Origin: CALVGQ01 sp964369385
Lineage (GTDB): Bacteria; Bacillota_I; Bacilli_A; Erysipelotrichales; Erysipelotrichaceae
Direction: 5' to 3'
Length of the DNA stretch: 64,000 bases
Assembly (NCBI GenBank): GCA_964369385.1
Contig: CAYJEY010000002.1
Span: 62,001-126,000 of the forward strand
Shown here: piece after piece, positions 8,425-16,535 of the stretch
Layout of the letters: every line of letters begins with the position of its first letter
Position numbering within the stretch: the first letter of the stretch is position 1
The notes under the pieces: model-generated
The model's database searches: none
The model's input: only the letters and a program-made list of their open reading frames with translations
Told to the model about the DNA's origin: nothing
Position numbers and translations under genes: made by a program

Positions 8425-10161
8425 ATGCAATATGCTTCAATATTTCATCGTGCCAGTGAGAACTGGTGCTATCCAATAGATGAAAACACTATCGAAATTA
8501 AAATTAAAACTGGTTATGATATTCAAAATGTTTCAATCATTCATGGAGATCCTTTTGAATCAGGAATTCTTGGAGGAAACTGGAAATGGAATGGAACAAA
8601 ACTTGAAATAAATGAAGTATATGAACTTCAATACCATAAGCTATGGGTAGTGCGTATTACCCCACCTTATAAGCGTTTAAAATATTATTTTGAACTGCAA
8701 ACAGATAAATCAACAATGCTTTACTTTGAAGATGGTTTCTTAACTCATGAGCAAGCTGGAATTGATGGAAAAGCACTACAGTGTTTCACTATGCCTTGGC
8801 TGAATGCAATTGATGTCAAAACGACACCAGAGTGGGTATCAAGTACGATTTGGTATCAAATATTTCCTGATCGATTTGCCCGTGCTGACTTCGACCGTAA
8901 CCCTAATGCCCTAAAATGGGGAAGCCGCAAGCCACGTAATGAAGATGTGTATGGGGGTGATCTTGAAGGAATTATCTCACGACTAGATTACCTAAAGGAC
9001 TTAGGAGTAAGTGGAATTTATTTAAATCCCATCTTTACAGCAGGGTCAACACACAAGTATGACACGATTGATTATTATGAAATTGATCCAATGTTTGGAG
9101 ATAAAGCTACCTTTAAACGTATGGTAGAAGAATGCCATCATCGTGGTATTCGTGTTATGCTGGATGGTGTATTCAACCATAGCGGACGTGACTTTGCCCC
9201 ATGGCTCGATGTTATTGAAAAAGGAAGCGAATCAAAGTACTTTGATTGGTTCATGGTAAATCAATGGCCATTTGATACAAGCAAGCACCACACAAAAGAC
9301 AATGAATTTTACAGTTTTGCTTTCACGACAATGATGCCAAAACTAAATACAAATAATCCTGAAGTAATCAATTATGTATCGGAAATTTGTGAATACTGGA
9401 TTCAAGAATTTGACATCGATGGATGGCGTCTAGATGTAGCCAATGAAATTTCTCATGCCTTATGCAAAGAAATTCAAAAACGCTGCCGCGCTATTAAACC
9501 TGACATTTACATCTTAGGAGAAATTTGGCACGATTCTATCAATTGGCTTCGTGGAGATGAATTTGATTCTGTCATGAATTATCCATTAACTACTGCAATC
9601 AATGATTACTGGTTCAATACTTCACTCACAAGTAAGAACTTTGAGCACAGTGTCAATAACTGTTATCACCGTTATATGCATCAAACCAACAAAGCACTAT
9701 TTAATATGTTAGATAGCCATGATACTGATCGTCTATATCATCGTGTGAATCAAAATGCGAATATTTATTATCAGCAATTTGCCTTGATGTTTACGATGAG
9801 TGGAAGTTTGAGCTTATATTATGGAACTGAAATCATGTTAGATGGAGCGCATGACCCTGGATGTCGTGCATGTATGCCATGGAATGAAATCGATAGTGGA
9901 AAACACACTGATGTTCTTACTCAAATGAAACGTCTCATTGAAATTAGAAATCAATATGATGCTTGTCTATCTCAACAAATTCAATTCGAGTATCACCACA
10001 ATGATCGTGTTATTGAATATGTTAAGGATCAACAACTTCGCGTTGTGGTTAATGCATCAAACCAAACTATTGAAATTAAACCAGAAGAAATTCTATTTAG
10101 CAATGGATTAGAAGGAACACAACTTTCACCTGAGGGTGTAGTTATCACAAAAATTAAGTAA
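8425..10161 (+). CDS. Neopullulanase / cyclomaltodextrinase / maltogenic amylase-type GH13 enzyme
   Basis: This is an intracellular alpha-amylase-superfamily hydrolase of 578 residues. The first ~120 residues look like the CBM34-type N-terminal domain of the neopullulanase subfamily. The barrel follows with WYQIFPDRF, DGVFNHSG, nucleophile Asp337 in DGWRLDVANE, acid/base Glu366 in LGEIWHD and Asp433 in DSHDTDR. Enzymes of this type hydrolyse cyclodextrins, pullulan or short maltodextrins. ATG 8425 is preferred because GGGAG lies 8 bases upstream and it clears malQ; a TTG at 8392 would overlap. A second, divergent copy of this architecture occurs at 28472. The exact substrate cannot be assigned. 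Confidence 0.9.
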   Translation: MQYASIFHRASENWCYPIDENTIEIKIKTGYDIQNVSIIHGDPFESGILGGNWKWNGTKLEINEVYELQYHKLWVVRITPPYKRLKYYFELQTDKSTMLYFEDGFLTHEQAGIDGKALQCFTMPWLNAIDVKTTPEWVSSTIWYQIFPDRFARADFDRNPNALKWGSRKPRNEDVYGGDLEGIISRLDYLKDLGVSGIYLNPIFTAGSTHKYDTIDYYEIDPMFGDKATFKRMVEECHHRGIRVMLDGVFNHSGRDFAPWLDVIEKGSESKYFDWFMVNQWPFDTSKHHTKDNEFYSFAFTTMMPKLNTNNPEVINYVSEICEYWIQEFDIDGWRLDVANEISHALCKEIQKRCRAIKPDIYILGEIWHDSINWLRGDEFDSVMNYPLTTAINDYWFNTSLTSKNFEHSVNNCYHRYMHQTNKALFNMLDSHDTDRLYHRVNQNANIYYQQFALMFTMSGSLSLYYGTEIMLDGAHDPGCRACMPWNEIDSGKHTDVLTQMKRLIEIRNQYDACLSQQIQFEYHHNDRVIEYVKDQQLRVVVNASNQTIEIKPEEILFSNGLEGTQLSPEGVVITKIK

Positions 10162-10170
10162 ACTTAAAGA

Positions 10171-10198
10171 GAGCGATGAATATCGCTCCTTCTTTCTA
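10171..10198 (+). terminator. Hairpin between the GH13 gene and the deacetylase-like gene
   Basis: The 7-bp stem GAGCGAT (10171-10177) pairs with ATCGCTC (10182-10188) around the tetraloop GAAT, followed by an interrupted pyrimidine tract CTTCTTTCTATTT. It may be a weak terminator or a partial attenuator within the operon. Confidence 0.5.
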
Positions 10199-10215
10199 TT
10201 TGAGGAGGCAGTACA

Positions 10216-10953
10216 ATGAAAGCATTTAAAAATGGATTAAAAAAAGCAATCACATTTAGTTATGATGATGGTATCTTACAAGATGAACGTCTTGTATCAC
10301 TATTTAATAAATATCAACTAAAAGGAACATTTAATCTTAACCCCAATCTTTTAGGTGAGCTCTCTGGTTGGATGTTGGAGGGACATGAAATAAAGCGTCT
10401 TTCTGTCCATAGGGCACAACAAATTTATCAAGGACATGAAATTGCCAACCATGCCTTTGACCATCCATCACTGACTTCTTGCACAAGCGAGCAAAAGCTT
10501 CATCAAATCGCCATGGGGAAACAACAACTTGAACATTATTTTAATCATGATGTCAAAGGTATGGCCTATCCTTTCGGTGATACAGATGATGAAATCATTC
10601 AAATCATGAAAAAACAAAACATTCTTTATGGTCGTCTAGCAACAAGCCACCATGCCTTTCATCTTCCTGAGGATGTCTATCGTTGGTCTCCCACTGCTCA
10701 TCACAATGATCCGCATATTTTTGATATCATCCATAAATTTCTAAATGAACAAAATGAAGAAGCTACACTATTATACATTTGGGGACACAGCTACGAATTT
10801 GACATTGATAATCATTGGAATCATTTTGAGCGAATTTGCCAAGTCCTCGCCTTTAATCCAGATGTATGGTATTGTACAAACTTAGAAATTGTCCATGAAT
10901 TAACTGAAATTGCTCATGAATTACCAAATGATCACTTCCATCCTGTGCTATAG
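10216..10953 (+). CDS. Polysaccharide deacetylase-like protein (NodB/CE4 superfamily), cytoplasmic
   Basis: The 245-residue protein has a NodB-type fold. FSYDDG (residues 14-19) is motif 1 with two Asp residues. HAFDH gives the HxxxH metal site and MAYPFGDTDDE resembles motif 3. Members remove acetyl groups from amino sugars or act on related substrates in a metal-dependent way. There is no signal peptide, so it probably works inside the cell on imported sugars rather than on the cell wall. It sits between a GH13 enzyme and a small membrane protein in the alpha-glucan locus, an unexpected place for a deacetylase. AGGAGG precedes the ATG. Family is fairly sure; the substrate is unknown. Confidence 0.78.
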   Translation: MKAFKNGLKKAITFSYDDGILQDERLVSLFNKYQLKGTFNLNPNLLGELSGWMLEGHEIKRLSVHRAQQIYQGHEIANHAFDHPSLTSCTSEQKLHQIAMGKQQLEHYFNHDVKGMAYPFGDTDDEIIQIMKKQNILYGRLATSHHAFHLPEDVYRWSPTAHHNDPHIFDIIHKFLNEQNEEATLLYIWGHSYEFDIDNHWNHFERICQVLAFNPDVWYCTNLEIVHELTEIAHELPNDHFHPVL

Positions 10954-10975
10954 TTTTTAGTGTTGGAGGATTCTT

Positions 10976-11707
10976 ATGCAAACTAAAATATTTTTACCGA
11001 AAGTTTCAAACTTAAATGTTCATAAAAAATCAATGTTTTTAACCTTTACGATTCTCATACTCGACATCATTCTCGTTGCTGGTGTTGCGATTACTTATCG
11101 AGATTATCATTTATTGATTTTTTCAATTTTCTATATGCTAGTTGTGATGATTGCCTCACTATCTTGCTTACCACTGAAGCAAATATCACACAGTACTAAT
11201 TTTGCCTATGCACAGAGTAGTACTGGAAAGTATTACATTGTTGATTTAATGTCTTTAAATGAGATGTTGGTGGATGGGCAAAAGAAATATGAATTCAAAA
11301 AAGGCTTTGGAATTTATCGTTCTGCCAATATTGAGCGTTTATTACCACATGAAAAGGAAGCCCTTTACACTGGAATTGATCAAGCTATACAAGATGTTGA
11401 AAATAAAGTGGTCACAAACACAAAAGTAATGCGTAACCCACAATCACCACTTATTTCGCTCATTCAACCTCGCTTACCTTTTGTCAGTGAAATGAGAGAA
11501 ATGCGCTTAATCAAAGAAGATATTCGCAGTTATCATGTTACTTATAAAGGATTGCATGGACTAAAGAATCAACGCATTTATAAAATCTATCCAGAATTTA
11601 ATCCATTTCAACTAGATGAAACAAGTGTTCGCGTTCTTAAGCCACTCAAATACCCACTCATTCTTTGTGTAGTCTTAACACTACTTGCGCTCATTGTATT
11701 CATTTAA
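10976..11707 (+). CDS. Unknown membrane protein, two N-terminal and one C-terminal membrane segments
   Basis: I do not recognise this 243-residue protein. Two hydrophobic segments lie at about residues 19-41 and 44-65. A soluble, mostly charged middle part of about 155 residues follows, and a C-terminal segment (about 225-243) ends the protein. The even number of membrane crossings before the middle part makes a cytoplasmic middle domain plausible. The gene starts 22 bases after the deacetylase-like gene with a TTGGAGGA ribosome site and is followed by a terminator, so it closes the first transcript of the alpha-glucan locus. A role linked to sugar use is only suggested by its position. Confidence 0.72.
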   Translation: MQTKIFLPKVSNLNVHKKSMFLTFTILILDIILVAGVAITYRDYHLLIFSIFYMLVVMIASLSCLPLKQISHSTNFAYAQSSTGKYYIVDLMSLNEMLVDGQKKYEFKKGFGIYRSANIERLLPHEKEALYTGIDQAIQDVENKVVTNTKVMRNPQSPLISLIQPRLPFVSEMREMRLIKEDIRSYHVTYKGLHGLKNQRIYKIYPEFNPFQLDETSVRVLKPLKYPLILCVVLTLLALIVFI

Positions 11708-11736
11708 GAATAGTTCTTCACTATTCTTTTTATTTT
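11708..11736 (+). terminator. Terminator after the membrane protein gene
   Basis: Stem GAATAG (11708-11713) pairs with CTATTC (11721-11726) around a 7-base loop, followed by TTTTTATTTT. It lies just before the malE promoter. Confidence 0.75.
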
Positions 11737-11751
11737 CCATGAAAAATAATA

Positions 11752-11789
11752 TGGAAACGCTTGCAAAAAACGTTTTCCTATGATATGAT
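11752..11789 (+). promoter_or_regulatory. malE promoter with perfect cre site and LacI-type operator
   Basis: The -35 TTGCAA (11761-11766) and -10 TATGAT (11784-11789) are 17 bases apart. TGGAAACGCTTGCA at 11752-11765 fits the CcpA consensus TGNAANCGNTNNCA at every position and overlaps the -35 box. AAAACGTTTT (11767-11776) follows directly inside the spacer, as in the glgP promoter. This predicts dual control: a local LacI-family repressor plus carbon catabolite repression. CcpA itself is not in the window. Confidence 0.8.
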
Positions 11790-11805
11790 TTACCCAGTTA
11801 ATAAA

Positions 11806-11863
11806 GAAAGCGTTTATTGGTGAGAAATCACTATTATTTTTTCTTAGGTGAGAAAACGCTTTC
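11806..11863 (+). repeat. Inverted repeat in the malE leader
   Basis: GAAAGCGTTT (11806-11815) and AAACGCTTTC (11854-11863) are perfect 10-base reverse complements in the transcribed leader. Each half also looks like a LacI/CcpA-type operator. Between them lie a small hairpin GTGA-GAAA-TCAC followed by a T-rich run, and the direct repeat GGTGAGAAA at 11819 and 11847. The malE ribosome site AGGAG is 12 bases after the second half. Confidence 0.65.
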
Positions 11864-11889
11864 CAAAAACAAAAAGGAGACGGAAAGAA

Positions 11890-13101
11890 ATGAAAAAACT
11901 ATTGGCATTACTTGCAGTTTTCGCTCTTGCTTTAACAGGATGTACAACTACTGATGGTGGTACAACTGAACCAGAAGCAAACGAAGACACAACAGGAGAA
12001 ACTGGTGGAGAAACATCTAGTTTTGACGGACAAACAATTCAAGTTGGAGTTGACGGAGGATATGTTGAATATTTCACACAAATCGCGGAAGACTTCGAAG
12101 CAGCTAACCCAGGAGTTACTGTTGAAATTATCGAAACTGGAATGTTTGACATTCTTGACAATTTAGAAACACAAAAAGGAAACTCAGCTGACGTATTCAT
12201 GATGCCTAATGATCGCATCGGTGACTTATCAGACAAAAAACTAATTTTACCAATTACTACTGATATCAGTGCTTATACTGAAAAAGCACAACAAGCTGTT
12301 ACATACAATGATGAACATTACACAGTACCATTAAGTGTTGAAACAACATTATTCTTCTACAACAAAGCGCTTACTGATACAGTACCTGCTACATTACAAG
12401 AAATCGACCCTAATATCTGGGCTGGTAAATTTACAGACTTCTACTTCACTGCTGGTTTCTTCGCATCTAATGGCGGATATATCTTCGGTGAAACTACTGA
12501 AGACATCGGATTAAACAATGAAGGTTCAATCAAAACTGGGGAAGCAATCCAATCACTATATGATACTCAAATCAATCACTGGGAAGCTTTAAAAGAAGAA
12601 GCTGCTGGTTATGAACAAGGTGTTACAAATTTCATGGATGGAGAATTAACTTACTGGGTTGATGGTCCTTGGAAAGTTGCTGAATTCTTAGAAGCAGGTG
12701 TTGACTTAGGTTACGCTCCAATTCCTTCATGGGATGGAACTGCTGATTACCAACCTTTATCTGGTACAAAAGGTTTAGGGGTAAACGCTTATAGCGCTGA
12801 GTTAGAAGCTTCTCTTGCATTCATCGATTTCGTTGCTACTGCTGAGTATGCTCAACTATATCATGACATCACATCAGAAGTTAACCCTCATACATCAATT
12901 AGCTATGAAGATGGTTCACTTGCTGCTACAGTACTTGCTGCTGTTGATGCATCTACACCAATGCCAACTGATTCTGCGTTCCAAAAATTCTGGGGACCAA
13001 TGGCTGATGCTCTTAAACAAATCGTTGTAGGAGCTGATCCAAAAGAAGCATTAGATGCTGCTGTTGATATCATTAAAACTGACATCGCTGCAATGAACTA
13101 A
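11890..13101 (+). CDS. malE: Maltose/maltodextrin-binding lipoprotein of an ABC importer
   Basis: This is a 403-residue extracellular solute-binding protein. A type II signal peptide ends in LALTGC with the lipid-modified Cys18. A Thr/Glu/Gly-rich linker and a family 1 binding-protein fold follow. It captures maltodextrins and hands them to the permease encoded next. ATG 11890 was chosen because AGGAG lies 10 bases upstream and the lipoprotein signal begins there; an earlier in-frame codon at 11848 falls inside the leader repeat. Ligand assignment rests on the surrounding starch enzymes and the family. The strong hairpin after the stop probably favours higher expression of malE than of the permease genes. 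Confidence 0.88.
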   Translation: MKKLLALLAVFALALTGCTTTDGGTTEPEANEDTTGETGGETSSFDGQTIQVGVDGGYVEYFTQIAEDFEAANPGVTVEIIETGMFDILDNLETQKGNSADVFMMPNDRIGDLSDKKLILPITTDISAYTEKAQQAVTYNDEHYTVPLSVETTLFFYNKALTDTVPATLQEIDPNIWAGKFTDFYFTAGFFASNGGYIFGETTEDIGLNNEGSIKTGEAIQSLYDTQINHWEALKEEAAGYEQGVTNFMDGELTYWVDGPWKVAEFLEAGVDLGYAPIPSWDGTADYQPLSGTKGLGVNAYSAELEASLAFIDFVATAEYAQLYHDITSEVNPHTSISYEDGSLAATVLAAVDASTPMPTDSAFQKFWGPMADALKQIVVGADPKEALDAAVDIIKTDIAAMN

Positions 13102-13112
13102 TAAATGGTTAT

Positions 13113-13159
13113 AATTAGAACACATGCGTTGTAAGAACCATGTGTTCTAATTTATTTTT
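13113..13159 (+). terminator. Strong hairpin between malE and malF (attenuating terminator or mRNA stabiliser)
   Basis: A 14-bp perfect stem, AATTAGAACACATG (13113-13126) with CATGTGTTCTAATT (13139-13152), has a 12-base loop and a TATTTTTA tail. It stands between the abundant binding protein and the permease genes. It probably terminates part of the transcription or protects the malE message end. Confidence 0.75.
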
Positions 13160-13173
13160 AAGGAGGAAATAGA

Positions 13174-14511
13174 ATGAATCAAACATTAGTATTCTGGTTA
13201 TCGTTCCTGATCCCTGGTAGTGGGCATCTTGCAATTAAACGATACAAAGCTGCAGCACTTGGTTTAGCATATACGGCTTTATCATGGCTTGCGATAGTAA
13301 CACAAATTCTACCTAATATAAGTAAAGCATTTGTCTATCATACAGGGGGAGACTATGAAGGAGCTTATACAATCGGGGTTTCTGCACTTGATAGAATTAA
13401 AAATCCAATTAACTATGATGATAGTTTCATCGTACTAGTTAGCGCAGTATTTTGTGTATTTGTGCTAATTGCCTTCTTATTAGTAAACTATGGGTTTGCA
13501 CGAGACGCAAAAAACGTAAGAAAAGCTCAACTTGAAGGTGAGGAAGTTCTTACACTTAAAGAAAAGGCAGCTGTACTAGCTCCTGAAATCGTTCCACAAG
13601 CAATTGCATCACCAGCATTTGCCCTTATTTTCTTATTTATTATTATTCCTGCGGCAGTTTCAATATTAATTGCCTTTACAAATTATAAAACACCTATCGT
13701 ACCACCCGCATTCTTAATAGAATGGCGTGGTCTTGAGAACTTTACAGACTTAATCAATGATCCTCGTCTAAGTTCAGCATTTACTGATACACTTGGATGG
13801 ACATTAACATGGACATTTAGTGCTACATTGCTTGTCTTATCATTAGGAACATTCTTAGCTGTACTTTCTAACAACAAGAAAATCAAAGGAAAAAAATTCT
13901 TTAGAACAGTATATCTGCTACCTTGGGCTGTACCTGCGTTCTTAACAATCTTAATTTTCCAAATTTTCTTTTCTAAATTGGGAACGATGAATACAATTGT
14001 TATTCCATTCTTTACTGGAAGTGAATATACAGGAGTTGCTGATGCAATTGGATTCTTAACAGACGCTAACATTGCACGTGTCGTAATTATCTTGGTTCAA
14101 GGATGGTTAGGATTCCCATATATTTATGTACTTGTAACAGGTATTCTTCAAACAATTCCTCATGATTTATATGAAGCAGCAAACATGGATGGAGGAAATC
14201 CTTGGTCAAACTTCTGGGATATTACTTTCCCTATCATTATTGCAAGTGCTGCTCCAACATTTATTACGCAATTTACATTTAACTTCAATAACGTTATGAT
14301 TATCTACTTACTTGGTCAAAACGTTGTAAAAGAAGTTGGAAGTTTATATAGTCCTATTGAAACGATTGCATCACTTGGTTACCAATTGATGGTGGACAAT
14401 GAATACTCAACAGCAGCTGTGTTTAGCTTACTTACATCAGTTGTCGTATCTGGAGTTGTTCTCTGGTCGTGGATTAAGACAGGTGCATTTAAGAAAGAGG
14501 AGGTAATGTAA
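13174..14511 (+). CDS. malF: Maltodextrin ABC transporter permease, MalF type
   Basis: This 445-residue inner subunit of the importer has about eight membrane segments. The N-terminal ~60 residues contain a PGSGHLAIKRYKAAALG stretch that forms an extra hydrophobic pair, as is common in Firmicutes MalF/GanP proteins. The core permease domain starts near residue 150. The EAA loop that touches the ATPase is visible as YEAANMDGGNPWSNFWDITFP. AGGAGG precedes the ATG. The next gene starts two bases after the stop. Confidence 0.92.
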   Translation: MNQTLVFWLSFLIPGSGHLAIKRYKAAALGLAYTALSWLAIVTQILPNISKAFVYHTGGDYEGAYTIGVSALDRIKNPINYDDSFIVLVSAVFCVFVLIAFLLVNYGFARDAKNVRKAQLEGEEVLTLKEKAAVLAPEIVPQAIASPAFALIFLFIIIPAAVSILIAFTNYKTPIVPPAFLIEWRGLENFTDLINDPRLSSAFTDTLGWTLTWTFSATLLVLSLGTFLAVLSNNKKIKGKKFFRTVYLLPWAVPAFLTILIFQIFFSKLGTMNTIVIPFFTGSEYTGVADAIGFLTDANIARVVIILVQGWLGFPYIYVLVTGILQTIPHDLYEAANMDGGNPWSNFWDITFPIIIASAAPTFITQFTFNFNNVMIIYLLGQNVVKEVGSLYSPIETIASLGYQLMVDNEYSTAAVFSLLTSVVVSGVVLWSWIKTGAFKKEEVM

Positions 14512-14512
14512 T

Positions 14513-15403
14513 ATGGCAAAGACAAAAAGACCAATCACTAAAGATTCAGTGATGAAGAACTTAAACGTTATTGCGATCTATGCAGTCCTCATCGCAATGG
14601 CAATCATTATTTTGTTTCCATTATTAGTCACTGTATTAAGTGCATTTAATACATCAAATACCTTGTTCTCTACAACACTAATTCCTGAGAATTTTAGTTT
14701 TACTAAGAACTTTGAGCGATTATTTAGCGAAACAAACTATGTACGCTGGTACTTGAATACATTCTCAATTTCAATTGCTGCAATGATTCTTGCAACATTT
14801 GTGATTACAATTATGGGATACCTATATTCAAGACTTCGCTTCAAATCAAGAAAGGCAACATTGACAATGTTGTTGCTTGTACAAATCATCCCAGCTGGAA
14901 GTACACTGATTGCACTATATGCTATCGCATCTTCTATAGGGATTTACTCAAGTGAAAATTCTACACTTTATACTTACATGTATTTGATCTTAATTTATAC
15001 TACAGGTGCTATTCCAATGAATACACTACTCATGAAAGGGTACTATGACTCAATTCCAAAAGAATTAGATGAATCTGCTAAGATTGATGGTGCTTCTCAT
15101 TTCCAAGTCTTCACACAAATTTTAATACCGCTTGTAAAACCAATGATTGCGGTAACTGCATTGTTTACATTCTTATCGCCAATTGGAGACGTAATCATGC
15201 CAAATATCTTGGTTGCAAGTATTGATAATGCCGATAAGACGTTAGCTATCGGGTTAAATGGTTTAATTGCTGAACCAACAGATTCATCTTATAACTTATT
15301 TGCAGCTGGTTCGATTCTTGTAGCTGTACCGGCAATATTATTATTCTATAAACTACAACGTTATATTGTAGGTGGACTTACTGAAGGAGGAGTAAAAGGT
15401 TAA
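14513..15403 (+). CDS. malG: Maltodextrin ABC transporter permease, MalG type
   Basis: The 296-residue permease has six predicted membrane segments. Its EAA loop reads DESAKIDGASHFQVFTQILIP. It pairs with the MalF-type subunit encoded two bases upstream, and the ATPase gene follows after one base. The near-zero spacing argues for stoichiometric, coupled synthesis of the transporter. Usual family length; GAGG lies before the ATG at 14513. Confidence 0.92.
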   Translation: MAKTKRPITKDSVMKNLNVIAIYAVLIAMAIIILFPLLVTVLSAFNTSNTLFSTTLIPENFSFTKNFERLFSETNYVRWYLNTFSISIAAMILATFVITIMGYLYSRLRFKSRKATLTMLLLVQIIPAGSTLIALYAIASSIGIYSSENSTLYTYMYLILIYTTGAIPMNTLLMKGYYDSIPKELDESAKIDGASHFQVFTQILIPLVKPMIAVTALFTFLSPIGDVIMPNILVASIDNADKTLAIGLNGLIAEPTDSSYNLFAAGSILVAVPAILLFYKLQRYIVGGLTEGGVKG

Positions 15404-15404
15404 T

Positions 15405-16535
15405 ATGAAAAAGATTGTACTTAAAGACGTTAGAAAAAAATATCCAAACTCAACAGATTATGCTGTAAAAGAGTTTAACTTAGAAATTGAAGAAGGTGAA
15501 TTCATTGTATTTGTAGGACCTTCTGGTTGTGGTAAATCTACTACTCTTCGAATGATTGCAGGACTTGAAGATATCTCTGAAGGAGAACTTTGGATTGATG
15601 GTATGTATGCCAACGATAAAAGTTCAAAAGATCGTGATATCGCGATGGTATTCCAAAGTTATGCCCTATATCCACATATGAAAGTTCGCGAGAACATTGG
15701 TTATGGATTAAAACTAAGAAAATATCCGAAAGAAGATATCGATAAATTAGTTAATGCTGTATCAAATGATTTAGATTTAACACCATATTTAGATCGCTTG
15801 CCTAAAAACATGTCTGGGGGACAACGTCAACGTGTTGCCTTAGGACGTGCAATGGTTCGTAAACCTAAACTATTCTTAATGGATGAGCCATTATCTAACT
15901 TAGATGCTAAACTTCGTGCATCAACTCGTACTGAAATTTCTCGCTTACACCGTGAAAAAGGTGTTGTTACAATCTATGTAACACATGACCAAGTAGAAGC
16001 GATGACAATGGCAGACCGTATCGTTGTTATGTCAATGGGTGAAATTCAACAAGTAGGAAGTCCAAAAGAATTATATTTAAATCCAATCAACAAATTTGTT
16101 GCAACATTCATCGGACAGCCTCCAATGAATATGATCAAAGGAACTTACAAAGATGGTCAATTCACATGTTCTAGCTTCTCTATCGCATTATCTGATGGGG
16201 ATACTAAAATCTTAAATGAAAATGGATACAACGGAAAAGAAATTATTCTTGGTATGCGTTCTCAGTCAATCTGTGACGGATTTATCTACAAAGATGTTTA
16301 TCCAGACGCAGTAATCACTGTTACTCCAGTAAATGTTGAATACTTAGGTGATAGCTTAAGCATCTACTTTGAACCAGAACCTGGTAATTTATTTGTTTCA
16401 AGCATTGCACCTCGTAATGAAGTTGAAGTTGATAAACCATATGAATTAGTAATCGAAAAAACAAAACTACACTTCTTCGATGTAGAAACTGAAAAATCAA
16501 TTAAGTACGAAACAAATGCAAAAACAACTGCGTAA
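15405..16535 (+). CDS. msmX: ABC transporter ATPase of the sugar importer (MsmX/MalK type)
   Basis: This 376-residue ATPase energises sugar import. Walker A is GPSGCGKST (near residue 38), the Q-loop sits in VFQSYALYPH, the signature is MSGGQRQRVALGRA, Walker B is LFLMDEPLSNLDAK, and the H-loop is VTHDQVEAMTMADR. The C-terminal ~140 residues form the TOBE/OB regulatory domain of CUT1 ATPases. In many Firmicutes MsmX is encoded away from its partners; here it lies with malEFG. The 3' end overlaps the next gene by 20 bases. Confidence 0.92.
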   Translation: MKKIVLKDVRKKYPNSTDYAVKEFNLEIEEGEFIVFVGPSGCGKSTTLRMIAGLEDISEGELWIDGMYANDKSSKDRDIAMVFQSYALYPHMKVRENIGYGLKLRKYPKEDIDKLVNAVSNDLDLTPYLDRLPKNMSGGQRQRVALGRAMVRKPKLFLMDEPLSNLDAKLRASTRTEISRLHREKGVVTIYVTHDQVEAMTMADRIVVMSMGEIQQVGSPKELYLNPINKFVATFIGQPPMNMIKGTYKDGQFTCSSFSIALSDGDTKILNENGYNGKEIILGMRSQSICDGFIYKDVYPDAVITVTPVNVEYLGDSLSIYFEPEPGNLFVSSIAPRNEVEVDKPYELVIEKTKLHFFDVETEKSIKYETNAKTTA

